Shown here in pieces: positions 53,675-61,151 of a stretch of 64,000 bases of DNA. The translations under genes were made by a program, and so were the position numbers. The stretch covers positions 297,015 through 361,014 of the forward strand of contig NZ_JBPODZ010000002.1 in NCBI RefSeq assembly GCF_052060015.1, written 5' to 3'. Each line of letters opens with the position of its first letter. Position 1 is the first letter of the stretch. The notes beneath the pieces were generated by a model that saw nothing but the letters and a program-made list of their open reading frames with translations, searched no databases and was not told where the DNA came from. This DNA is from Arhodomonas sp052060015. GTDB taxonomy: Bacteria; Pseudomonadota; Gammaproteobacteria; Nitrococcales; Nitrococcaceae.

Positions 53675-55270
53675 GTGAGCGAAACCGCCAGTGACCGGAA
53701 CGCGGACTGCGTGATCGTCGGCAGCGGCATCAACTCGTTGGTCTGCGCCGCGCAGCTCGCCCGCAAGGGCCGGCGGGTGATCGTGCTGGAGCGCAACGAG
53801 CGCCTGGGCGGGTGCATTCGCACCGAGGAGCTGACCGTGCCGGGCTTCCGCCACGACGTGCTCTCCGGCTTCCATCCGCTGTTCGTGACCTCGCCGGGGT
53901 ATGCCGCCCTCGGCGAGTCCCTCCATGCCGAGGGGCTCGACTACGCCAACTCGGATACGCCCACCGCTGTGGTCCTACCCGACGGAACGCACTTCGTCCT
54001 ATCCCGGAACCGGGCAGCGAACGTCCAGGCCATGAACGCCCTGGCCGCCGGCGACGGCGACCGCTTCGACGCCGCCATGGCGGCGCTGGAAGCCAACGCC
54101 GAGACCACCTTCACCCTGCTCGGCGGCGAGCTCAAGAGCTGGGGGGTAGCGAAGACGCTGTTCCGGCACGGCCGCCGCGAGGGCCACCGCGGCCTGATCC
54201 GCTATTTCGGCGAGAGCATGGAGAGCGCGCGCACGTGGCTGGAGCGCACCTTCGACTCCGAGCTCACCCGCGCCTGCCTGGCACCCTGGATCCTGCATAC
54301 CGGCCTGGGGCCGGACAGCGCCCTGGGCGGGCACATGCTGCGGTTGATCGCCTTCACCCTGGAGGCGGCGGGCATGCCCGTCGTCCGTGGCGGCAGCGAG
54401 CGCATCGTGGACGCCTTCCGCGCGGTGGTGGAGGCGCACGGCGGCAGTTTCATCACCGGGGCGGACGTGGATCGTGTGGTCACCGAGGGCGGGCGCGCCC
54501 GGGGGGTGGAAACCGCCGACGGCAGCCGGTACCGGGCGGAAAAGGCCGTGATCTGCAACACCACGCCCACCCAGCTCTACGGCCGGCTGCTGCGGGACGC
54601 CGAGCTGCCGGAACGCGTGCGCGAGGACGCCGCACGCTACCGCTACGGCCGTGGCGACATGCAGGTCCACCTGGCCCTCAGCGAGCCGCCGCAGTGGCCA
54701 GACCCGGCCCTGCGCGACGTCGCGATGCTGCACCTCACGCCGGGCCTGGACGGCGTCTCCCGGGCGGTCAACGAGGCCGAGCGCGGCCTGCTGCCGGCGG
54801 AGGCCTCGGTGGTGGTGGCCCAGCCCGCCGCCCTGGACCCGTCCCGGGCGCCGGAGGGACAGTGGATCCTCTGGATCCAGCTCCAGGAGTTGCCGCGGCA
54901 CATCAAGGGGGATGCCGCGGGCGAGATCCCCGCCCCCGCCGACGGGGCCTGGGACGAGGCCACCCGCGAGGCCTACGCCGAACGGATCATGGCGCGGCTG
55001 CGCCGGCACATCCCGAACCTGGACCGGGCGCTCCTCGGCCGCGCCGTGCTCTCACCGGCGGACCTGGAGCGGCTCAACATCAACCTGGTGGGCGGGGACC
55101 CCTACTCCGGCGATTGCCAGGCGGATCAGTTCCTGCTGTGGCGCCCGCTCAACGACGGCGACGGTCACCGTACCTGCGTGCGTGACCTCTACCACATCGG
55201 CGCCTCCACCCATCCCGGCCCGGGCCTGGGCGGGGTCTCCGGGCACTTGGTGGCGGAGCGGCTCGGCTGA
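53675..55270 (+). CDS. FAD-dependent oxidoreductase of the phytoene desaturase/carotenoid isomerase type
   Basis: A 531-residue flavoprotein. The N-terminal FAD site is CVIVGSGINSLVCAAQLARKGRRVIVLERNERLGG. A central GGSERIVDAFRAVVEAHGGSFITGADVDRVVTEGG matches CrtI-type amine-oxidase-fold proteins, and the C-terminus has LYHIGASTHPGPGLGGVSGHLVAERL. No carotenoid genes are near, so the name reflects fold only. It begins with GTG (53675, ribosome site GAGGAG) 24 nt after the transporter, so it is part of the aromatic operon and may oxidise a product of the pathway. Confidence 0.8.
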   Translation: MSETASDRNADCVIVGSGINSLVCAAQLARKGRRVIVLERNERLGGCIRTEELTVPGFRHDVLSGFHPLFVTSPGYAALGESLHAEGLDYANSDTPTAVVLPDGTHFVLSRNRAANVQAMNALAAGDGDRFDAAMAALEANAETTFTLLGGELKSWGVAKTLFRHGRREGHRGLIRYFGESMESARTWLERTFDSELTRACLAPWILHTGLGPDSALGGHMLRLIAFTLEAAGMPVVRGGSERIVDAFRAVVEAHGGSFITGADVDRVVTEGGRARGVETADGSRYRAEKAVICNTTPTQLYGRLLRDAELPERVREDAARYRYGRGDMQVHLALSEPPQWPDPALRDVAMLHLTPGLDGVSRAVNEAERGLLPAEASVVVAQPAALDPSRAPEGQWILWIQLQELPRHIKGDAAGEIPAPADGAWDEATREAYAERIMARLRRHIPNLDRALLGRAVLSPADLERLNINLVGGDPYSGDCQADQFLLWRPLNDGDGHRTCVRDLYHIGASTHPGPGLGGVSGHLVAERLG

Positions 55271-55299
55271 GCCCTCCCGCGGCTGTCCATACATTTAAC

Positions 55300-55321
55300 A
55301 TTGGTTTATACTGAAACCAAT
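55300..55321 (+). promoter_or_regulatory. Palindromic LysR-box and -10 region of the lysR gene
   Basis: ATTGGTTT and AAACCAAT are perfect 8-bp arms around ATACTG. The centre contains TATACT (55307-55312), a good -10 hexamer, and TGTCCA lies 17 bp further upstream as a weak -35. The T-x11-A arrangement suits a LysR-type regulator. The start codon of lysR is 27 bp downstream, so autoregulation is likely. Confidence 0.55.
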
Positions 55322-55348
55322 TCCCCATCGCTATGACATAGGCATGCC

Positions 55349-56332
55349 ATGGACATCCGCCAGCTGCGCTACTTCGCCGCCATCGCCAACGCGGGCTCCA
55401 TTACCCGGGCGGCAGAACAGCTGGATGTGGCGCAGCCGGCGCTCAGCCAGCACGTGCGCCAGCTCGAGGAGGAGCTCGGCACCCAGCTGCTGGTGCGCAG
55501 CGTCCGCGGGGTACGGCTGACCGACACCGGCACACGCCTGCTCAGCCACGCCCGCAAGCTCCTGAGCGACTTCCAGGCCATCCGCGACGATATCCAACAG
55601 ACGGAATCCACCCCGGCGGGCCCCACCGATATCGGCATCCCCACTTCCCTGGGCATGCTGCTGAGCGTCCCCCTGGCGCTGCAGGTGCGCCGGGAGCTGC
55701 CCAAGGTGCAGCTCCGCATCGCCGAGGGGTTGTCCGGCCACACCCTGGAGTGGCTGCGCCAGGGCAGCCTGGACCTGGCCCTGGTGTTCGGCTCGGAAAA
55801 GGTGGCGGGGCTCGCCATGGAACTCATCGCCACCGAGGAGCTGCACCTGGTGGGCCCGCGGGACGACCCCCGACTGGCGGAGCTCGCCAGCGGCCCGGAG
55901 GGCAACGTTCCCCTGGCCGCCATCGACGGGGTGCCGCTGATCATGCCCGGTCGACCCCACGGCGTGCGCGAGGAGCTAGAGGCCGCCGCCCGGGGCCGGG
56001 CCGCGCGCCTGGACATCGTCCTGGAGATGGACGCCCTGGAGCCCATCAAGGCCCTGGTGGCCGAGGGCGCCGGTTACACGGTGCTCTCCCCGCGCCTGGC
56101 CCGGCACGGGGCCGTGGGCGATCAACTGCAGACCCTGCCCATCCGGGACCCGGAGATCCAGCGCAGCATTTACCTCGCCCGGGTGGCGGAACGGCCCCTG
56201 TCCATCGCCGCCCGCCACGTCCGCGACCGCCTGCGCGAGATCCTCGGCACCCTCACCAACGGCCGGCGCTGGCGCCCGGAACTCACCCGGGAGGCCGCCC
56301 CCCGCCCCGCCGCAACAGGGACCGAGGCGTAA
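55349..56332 (+). CDS. LysR-family transcriptional regulator
   Basis: A 327-residue LysR protein. The N-terminal helix-turn-helix is MDIRQLRYFAAIANAGSITRAAEQLDVAQPALSQHVRQLEEELG; the effector domain runs from about residue 92 (TDIGIPTSLGMLLSVPLA) through PLIMPGRPHGVREELEAAA and AGYTVLSPRLARHG. The LRYFAAI...GSITRAAE pattern is that of Nac/CbnR-type members. It directly follows the aromatic operon in the same direction but has its own palindromic promoter. Whether it controls that operon is inference. Confidence 0.92.
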   Translation: MDIRQLRYFAAIANAGSITRAAEQLDVAQPALSQHVRQLEEELGTQLLVRSVRGVRLTDTGTRLLSHARKLLSDFQAIRDDIQQTESTPAGPTDIGIPTSLGMLLSVPLALQVRRELPKVQLRIAEGLSGHTLEWLRQGSLDLALVFGSEKVAGLAMELIATEELHLVGPRDDPRLAELASGPEGNVPLAAIDGVPLIMPGRPHGVREELEAAARGRAARLDIVLEMDALEPIKALVAEGAGYTVLSPRLARHGAVGDQLQTLPIRDPEIQRSIYLARVAERPLSIAARHVRDRLREILGTLTNGRRWRPELTREAAPRPAATGTEA

Positions 56333-56460
56333 CGGGTGCGGACTCGACAGGCCGGATCCCATGGACCAAACTCCCCACCCAGAGTCCTGTAGGGCCCCCG
56401 CCGGCGAGTGACCACCGCGCGGGCCGCCCCTGCCCCGGACCGGTTAGAGGGAGCCGAGCG

Positions 56461-56931
56461 ATGGCGAACGACAATCCCCAGGATGCCGCCCCGGAGGCAG
56501 GCGCGGGGCAGGTGCTTTCCGAAGGCAACGCCAGGAAGGGAGGAGGAACCTTGGGCCGGATCTGGCACTTCTCGAGCATGTTCCCGTGGACGCTGCTGCT
56601 CATCGCCATCGCACTGGTGCTGGAGGTGTTCACGGAAAACATCCGCGGCACCACCATCGACTACACCATGGTGGTCGTGGCCGCTGTGGTCCTGGTCATC
56701 GAGGTGGCCAAGTCGGCGGACATCAAGATGGTGCGCTTCATCGTCGACCTGGTCGCGGCCATCGTGGCGCTGATCGTCGCCACCGCGCTGCTGACCTACT
56801 ACATCACCACCACCGGTAAGGTCCCGGCCTTCTACCACTGGGTGGTGGCGGGCGTCCTGGTCATCGACGCCATCCTCAGCCCGGCGATCTCCTTTGCCAC
56901 CGCCCTACGCAACATGGCCCTGGGGGATTAG
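56461..56931 (+). CDS. Membrane protein of unknown function
   Basis: A 156-residue protein. A hydrophilic N-terminal 35 residues (DNPQDAAPEAGAGQVLSEGNARKGG) precede four predicted membrane helices: FPWTLLLIAIALVLEVF, YTMVVVAAVVLVIEVAK, FIVDLVAAIVALIVATALL and YHWVVAGVLVIDAILSP. No family was recognised. It stands 128 nt after lysR with a ribosome site GAGGGAG, and its stop overlaps that of the convergent gene on the other strand by 4 nt. The 56333-56460 gap shows no clear element. Confidence 0.7.
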   Translation: MANDNPQDAAPEAGAGQVLSEGNARKGGGTLGRIWHFSSMFPWTLLLIAIALVLEVFTENIRGTTIDYTMVVVAAVVLVIEVAKSADIKMVRFIVDLVAAIVALIVATALLTYYITTTGKVPAFYHWVVAGVLVIDAILSPAISFATALRNMALGD

Positions 56932-58424
56932 CCCACCAGCCTTGCGAGGCGTTGGCGCAGGCGGCGGTAGCCCCGCCGCAACGGGTCCGTGAAAGGCAGC
57001 ACCCAGCGCAGCAACAGCGGATCGTAGTCGACCTCGGGGTGCTCGTCGGCGTAACGGGTGAAGTTCTCCACGAGAAAACGGTTGTACAGCCCGAAGTCGG
57101 CCCAGACGCCGTGGTATACGCCGCGCAGCTCCAGCAGGGCGCGGTCGTACTCTGCCTGGCGGGCCACCACCTCACCGAGCCGGGTCAGCACGTGGGCGGG
57201 GTCACGGCCCTTCCCCAGCGCCCGACGCAGACCGCCATCCAGCTGCAACGCCATCCGTGCCGCCCGCAGGTCGCCGACGTCGGCAATCACTGTGCCGCCC
57301 GGGTCATGGCGTTCCAGGAAGGCCAACAAGGCCTCCGCGGTCTCCTCGGCACGGTGTGCCTCCCGCCCCAGGCGCTCGAGGTCCAGGGCAGGCGGGCCCT
57401 TGACCGGGCCATAGTCCGCCAGCAACCCGTCCAGATCCTCGCGCAGGCTGAACCCCAGCGGCCGGCGCTGGAAGCCGCCCTCGGGGTCACTGCGGTAGCC
57501 GAAACCGGTGAGGTACTCCGGGTCACCGCGGACCAGCGCCCGGACGGCGTTGTTCAGGCCATCCTCCAGGGCGAGATAGATGCGCTGGCGGGGCCAGCCC
57601 GGACGGCGGCTGAGCTTGCGCCCCACGTACGCCCGGATGCGGTGCCGTGCCCGGCGCGCCTCCTCCGGGATGAAGCGATCGTCGGAGGTACCCAGGACAT
57701 CCTCGAGCCGGACCTCCGCCTGGTGGGCCTTCACGCCGCGGGCCACGTAGGTGAGCACGTCCCGACGCAGGCCGAGCAGGATGTAGTTCTCGAACGGATT
57801 GGACTCGGTGAGATGGGCGAGGAAACGCCGCCAGCCCAAATGGCGATCGCGCAGCTCCCGGTACCAGGAGAACCGCAGCTCGTTCACCGAGTTCTTTGCC
57901 GCCGACAGCGGCGGGGTGGAGAACAGCTTCTGGGGCTGGCGGAAGGGGATCCGGGCCGGCTCCCCCTCGGCGTTCAAGCCCTCCAGCACGTTGGCGTCGG
58001 CGGCCAGCGCCTGCCGGGCCTGCGCCAGGAAGGATTCCTCATCCTGGTAGGGCGGCGGTCGGTCCCGGGACTCCAGGGCCAGGGCGTAGAGCGGCCAGAA
58101 ACGCTGCTGCAACAACGGCCCCTGGAGCTCCGGCTGGCGCTTCCAGCCCCGTGCGGCCTGGTCGAAGTGCGTCCGCACGAACTCGAAGTGCCGCTGCATG
58201 GCGGCCTTGACGCGATCATAGAGGGTCACCAGGACCAGGATGACCCCCAGCCCCATCATGGCGCCGCCGTAGCTCAGCCGCCGCAGGCCCCGGGTGTGAT
58301 GAAAGGCCTGGCGAAAGGCCTTCCGCGAGACACGGGAGAGGCCGCGCACCGTCCAGCCCCGGGCGCGGCGTTCCAGCACCTTGCGCGTAGTGCTCTCGAC
58401 GAGCTTTTGCAGGCGGTTGAGCAT
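56928..58424 (-). CDS. Large single-helix membrane protein of unknown function
   Basis: A 498-residue protein from the ATG at 58424 (GGGGGTC upstream). One membrane helix lies at about residues 54-70 (GGAMMGLGVILVLVTLY), after a basic N-terminal segment; the remaining 420 residues are probably periplasmic or cytoplasmic, rich in Arg/Glu/Leu helices, with repeated LRRDVLTYVARG- and RHRIRAYVGRKLSRRPGW-type stretches. I recognise no domain. It has no operon partner: upstream is a 235-bp gap to the divergent exported-protein gene and downstream it meets the four-helix membrane gene. Confidence 0.7.
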   Translation of the reverse strand: MLNRLQKLVESTTRKVLERRARGWTVRGLSRVSRKAFRQAFHHTRGLRRLSYGGAMMGLGVILVLVTLYDRVKAAMQRHFEFVRTHFDQAARGWKRQPELQGPLLQQRFWPLYALALESRDRPPPYQDEESFLAQARQALAADANVLEGLNAEGEPARIPFRQPQKLFSTPPLSAAKNSVNELRFSWYRELRDRHLGWRRFLAHLTESNPFENYILLGLRRDVLTYVARGVKAHQAEVRLEDVLGTSDDRFIPEEARRARHRIRAYVGRKLSRRPGWPRQRIYLALEDGLNNAVRALVRGDPEYLTGFGYRSDPEGGFQRRPLGFSLREDLDGLLADYGPVKGPPALDLERLGREAHRAEETAEALLAFLERHDPGGTVIADVGDLRAARMALQLDGGLRRALGKGRDPAHVLTRLGEVVARQAEYDRALLELRGVYHGVWADFGLYNRFLVENFTRYADEHPEVDYDPLLLRWVLPFTDPLRRGYRRLRQRLARLVG

Positions 58425-58659
58425 GATGGAAAGACCCCCGCCCGCGAGAATAGCCGGCACGCGGCGGCTCGGCAAAGAGGGGGCGCGGTGCGGCGTGCCG
58501 GATCGGAGTGCCCCAAATGCCCCCAGCTGTGGGGCCATCCGCTCGGGACGACCTCCTCCGGCTCGGTACCCGCGTCAGCCGGTTGCCCTAGCCTGGACTA
58601 TGCTGTTAACCAGGCCCGTAAGTGGCTTCCGTTGATGGGCAGACGTCAGGAGGTATGCC

Positions 58660-59112
58660 ATGAAGCAGTTGAGGACTCTCGGCGACGGGGCGCTTCACCT
58701 GCTGGCTGTCTCGCTGCTGTTGGCGGCGGGGCCGGCACTCGCGCAGCAAGGCCAGGATCTCACCTTTAGCGGCGACGGCACCTTCAACACCCCGCACGGC
58801 GGTCAGGGCATCCAAGTGGCCGTCTACGACGTGGCGGCCGGCGAAGTGGTGGCCTCGGATTCGGGAACCGTCGCGGGCATGGAGGATCCCGCCTTCTCCT
58901 TCACCTTCTCCGGGGTGCTCGAGGAGGGCCGACTCTACGACGTGCACTACTGGATCGACTCCAACTTCGGCAAGGGCAGCGAGGGCAGCTGCGACCCGGT
59001 GGATGTCGACCATCAGTGGCGGGTCGCCCTCATCGACGTCGACGGCCCGGTGGAGATCGAGGTCTCCCACAACCCGGATCAGCAGGCGCCGGTCTGCAGC
59101 AGCTTCGAATAA
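58660..59112 (+). CDS. Exported acidic protein of unknown function
   Basis: A 150-residue secreted protein. The signal peptide (MKQLRTLGDGALHLLAVSLLLAAGPALA) is cleaved before QQGQDLTF. The mature part is acidic and beta-rich (GIQVAVYDVAAGEVVASDSGTVAG; FSFTFSGVLEEGRLYDVHYWIDSNF) with two Cys near the end (GSCDPVD, APVCSSFE) that could form a disulfide. It looks like an immunoglobulin- or transthyretin-like fold; no family assigned. Ribosome site AGGAGG. Confidence 0.7.
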   Translation: MKQLRTLGDGALHLLAVSLLLAAGPALAQQGQDLTFSGDGTFNTPHGGQGIQVAVYDVAAGEVVASDSGTVAGMEDPAFSFTFSGVLEEGRLYDVHYWIDSNFGKGSEGSCDPVDVDHQWRVALIDVDGPVEIEVSHNPDQQAPVCSSFE

Positions 59113-59128
59113 GTCAGGCAGGGAAGAA

Positions 59129-59153
59129 CCGGCGCCGCTCGGGACGGCGCCGG
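59129..59153. terminator. Hairpin between convergent exported-protein genes
   Basis: CCGGCGCCG (59129-59137) and CGGCGCCGG (59145-59153) form a perfect 9-bp stem with a 7-nt loop. It lies in the 69-bp gap between two convergent genes. The minus strand continues TTCTTCCC, a weak T-rich stretch. Confidence 0.5.
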
Positions 59154-59181
59154 GTAGGGTCATAGGGGATGAAGTCCCCGT

Positions 59182-59520
59182 TCAGCTGGAGCCCTTCACC
59201 TCCACCGTGCTCAGGGTCCCGAACAGGGTCTCGCCCACCTGGGGCACGGTGGGGCTGGTCGCCACCGCTGCCGATCCGGCCTCCGTGCGGCTGGTCCCGG
59301 CGGGCTGGAGGACGTGGCCCCCGAGCACCAACCGCTGCGCCGGCAGGGCTGCCGCATCACCGCGGAAGTGCTCGGCCAGGGAGACGTTGCCACCGCTGCC
59401 TTCGGCGGCCTGGATATCGGCCGCGGTGAGCTTGCCCCCCAGGACGGCGCCGTCGGTATCGGCCTGGGCGCTACCGAGGCCGGCGATCGCGAACGTGGCT
59501 GCAAAGATGATGTGCCTCAT
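59182..59520 (-). CDS. Small exported protein of unknown function
   Basis: A 112-residue precursor. The signal peptide is MRHIIFAATFAIAGLGSAQA. The mature part is Gly/Ala/Thr-rich (DTDGAVLGGKLTAADIQAAEGSGGNVSLAEHF; SAAVATSPTVPQVGETLFGTLSTVEVKGSS), without Cys, and the C-terminus reads VGETLFGTLSTVEV. No family recognised. The ribosome site AAAGGAG is strong and the upstream region contains several repeated 7-mers, so it is likely a regulated, genuine gene despite its low complexity. Confidence 0.65.
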   Translation of the reverse strand: MRHIIFAATFAIAGLGSAQADTDGAVLGGKLTAADIQAAEGSGGNVSLAEHFRGDAAALPAQRLVLGGHVLQPAGTSRTEAGSAAVATSPTVPQVGETLFGTLSTVEVKGSS

Positions 59521-59566
59521 GGCTGTACTCCTTTCAATGGCTTGGTTGCTAAGGACAGGAGTAGCC

Positions 59567-59608
59567 TACTAATTAGTCCGTATCCGGACAATCCGTATTT
59601 GTACTAAT
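59567..59608. promoter_or_regulatory. Clustered 7-bp repeats upstream of the small exported protein
   Basis: TACTAAT occurs at 59567 and 59602 (35 bp apart), TCCGTAT at 59577 and 59592 (15 bp apart), and ACTAATTAGT (59568-59577) is palindromic. The cluster is 47-88 bp upstream of the minus-strand start and stands out as AT-rich in a high-GC background. It may be a promoter with tandem operator sites. Confidence 0.35.
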
Positions 59609-59836
59609 CACTGCATAAGACTGTTTCCAACCAACCTGGACGCCATAACCCCTCGCACGCCAGGGACCACCTCGTGGCGCCTCGCCGATTGAGAAAGGGC
59701 GCGATTGCATCGGTGCAAACGGCGTTTGCGCGGATGGCTCTTCCGCCACGGAGTCGCTGACGGGGATGCTGCCAGTGCCGGCGGCGGGTCGAACGCCCCG
59801 GCACGCCCGGAGTACGACGACCGTGGAGGATATGCC

Positions 59837-60133
59837 ATGAACGAATCCGCATGCCCCAATGTGCGCCGACGGTGGTCGGCCAAAGCCGCCATCACGGGCC
59901 GTGCCGTGCGTTCGCCACTGAGGGCGCTGCGTGAGCTGTACATGCACCAACGCGCCGAGGCCGCGTTGCATGCCCTCGATGACCGCATGCTCCACGACAT
60001 CGGCGTCCGCCGCGACGACATCCGTGCAGTGCTGCGCAGCAACCACGCGCGCCGGGACAGCCGCTGCAAGGACCACCGGGGCAAGAACCAGCAGGGAGAT
60101 GTGCCGGGGCATTCCGGCGACAACGGCCTGTAG
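59837..60133 (+). CDS. DUF1127 domain protein
   Basis: A 98-residue basic protein whose middle contains the DUF1127 (YjiS-like) motif: RELYMHQRAEAALHALDDRMLHDIGVRRDDIRAVL, the characteristic L..LdDR.L.DIGl.R.di pattern, at residues about 33-67. The Arg/Lys-rich C-terminal 30 residues are poorly conserved. DUF1127 proteins in other bacteria are small RNA-metabolism or phosphate/c-di-GMP-linked factors. The ribosome site is GGAGG. It lies 19 nt upstream of the dehalogenase-like hydrolase, so they are probably co-transcribed. Confidence 0.75.
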   Translation: MNESACPNVRRRWSAKAAITGRAVRSPLRALRELYMHQRAEAALHALDDRMLHDIGVRRDDIRAVLRSNHARRDSRCKDHRGKNQQGDVPGHSGDNGL

Positions 60134-60152
60134 ACGACCACAGGAGGTCATC

Positions 60153-60986
60153 ATGGACACTTGGCAGCTCTCGCGCGTCTTTGAATCCCCGCAGGGCCGC
60201 ATCCGTTGGGATTGCCTCGGCAGCGGCCGCCCCCTCGTGCTGCTCCACGGCACACCCAACTGGTCGTTCATCTGGCGCAACGTCGCGCCGCGGCTCGCCG
60301 AGCACTACGCGGTCTACGTCTTCGACTGGCCGGGCTTCGGCAGCTCGGACCGCTACCCGGACCAGAACATTTCCTGGGACGAGCAGCCCCGGCGCCTCGT
60401 CGAGCTAACCGACTACTGGGGGCTGGAGCGCCCGGCCGTGGTGGCCTTCGATTTCGCACCGATCTTCGCGCTCCGGGCCCACCTGATGGAGGGCCTGGCA
60501 CTGGGCCCGGTGGTACTGGCGGACGCCGCCGTGATCCCGCCGTTCGTCACCGACTTCTCGCGCCAGGCGCGGGAGAACATCGGCACCTTCCGGCGCCTGC
60601 CGGTGCACATCGCCGAGGGGATGATCCGTGCGCACATCGAGCGCACCACCCACCGGCCGATGGCCGCCGAGGCGCTCGAGGGCTACCTGTGGCCGTGGCG
60701 TGGGGCCGAAGGCGTGGCCGCTTACTGGCGCGCCGTCGAGTGCTACGACGAGCATCTGGCGCGGCCCTTGGTGCCACGGCTCGCCGAGCTGGCCGTACCG
60801 GTACACGTGCTCTGGGGCGAGCACGACGCCTGGCTGCCACCCGCAATGGGCGAGGTCCTGGCCAACGCCATTCCCGGTGCGGGCCTGGCGTACGTAGCCG
60901 GAGCCGGCCATTTCGCCCAGGAAGATAATCCGGGGGGCTTCGTCAAGGCGGTGGCGGGTTTCCTGCGGGAGGCGGGTTACCACTGA
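60153..60986 (+). CDS. Haloalkane-dehalogenase-like alpha/beta hydrolase with Asp nucleophile
   Basis: A 277-residue alpha/beta hydrolase. The oxyanion/halide region is LLHGTPNWSFIWRNV (N36, W37), as in haloalkane dehalogenases, followed by FDWPGFGSSDRY. The nucleophile elbow reads VVAFDFAPIF with Asp (D100), not Ser. The acid is D225 (GEHDAWLPP) and the catalytic His H253 (GAGHFAQEDNPG). The residue before the nucleophile is Phe, where dehalogenases usually have His. A dehalogenase or related nucleophilic-Asp hydrolase is likely; the substrate is unknown. Ribosome site AGGAGGT. Confidence 0.75.
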   Translation: MDTWQLSRVFESPQGRIRWDCLGSGRPLVLLHGTPNWSFIWRNVAPRLAEHYAVYVFDWPGFGSSDRYPDQNISWDEQPRRLVELTDYWGLERPAVVAFDFAPIFALRAHLMEGLALGPVVLADAAVIPPFVTDFSRQARENIGTFRRLPVHIAEGMIRAHIERTTHRPMAAEALEGYLWPWRGAEGVAAYWRAVECYDEHLARPLVPRLAELAVPVHVLWGEHDAWLPPAMGEVLANAIPGAGLAYVAGAGHFAQEDNPGGFVKAVAGFLREAGYH

Positions 60987-61066
60987 TCCGTATCACGCTA
61001 CAATTCATTCCAAACCCCCTCGTGACCGGCAATCAGCGCCCGGATCAGGAAGCGCCGCACCGGAAG

Positions 61067-61084
61067 CTACGCCGTTCGGCGTAG
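61067..61084. terminator. Short hairpin after the dehalogenase-like gene
   Basis: CTACGCCG-TT-CGGCGTAG is a perfect 8-bp stem with a 2-nt loop, about 80 bp after the hydrolase stop and 23 bp before the -10 box of the next gene. No T-tract follows. It may separate the two transcripts or be part of the control region. Confidence 0.35.
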
Positions 61085-61106
61085 GGCGGCAACTTCGGCC
61101 ATCGAC

Positions 61107-61128
61107 TATAATTGACGCTAGGCGTCAA
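61107..61128 (+). promoter_or_regulatory. Consensus -10 with adjoining operator palindrome upstream of the lipoprotein gene
   Basis: TATAAT (61107-61112) is a perfect -10 box. It overlaps TTGACGC-TAG-GCGTCAA (61112-61128), a palindrome with 7-bp arms, placed just where a transcription start would be. A matching -35 was not seen. The lipoprotein start is 23 bp downstream. Confidence 0.5.
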
Positions 61129-61151
61129 CCGGTCGACGGGGGACGAATCAG

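Noticed and set aside
53812..55185. 457-codon frame in another phase of the FAD oxidoreductase
   Set aside because: The overlapping frame carries clear FAD motifs; the other is Arg/Ala/Gly-rich noise.
53675..55270. Carotenoid biosynthesis gene (crtI)
   Set aside because: The fold matches phytoene desaturases, but no crtB, crtE or related genes are present and the gene is part of an aromatic-type operon.
56952..58769. 605-codon plus-strand frame across the 498-residue unknown gene
   Set aside because: I considered whether this strand is the real one. The minus frame has a credible start, a membrane helix and normal amino-acid composition, while the plus frame is Gln/His/Pro-rich and runs into the next gene.
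59573..60280. 235-codon minus-strand frame over the DUF1127 gene
   Set aside because: No motif. The plus strand has a recognisable DUF1127 motif with a ribosome site.
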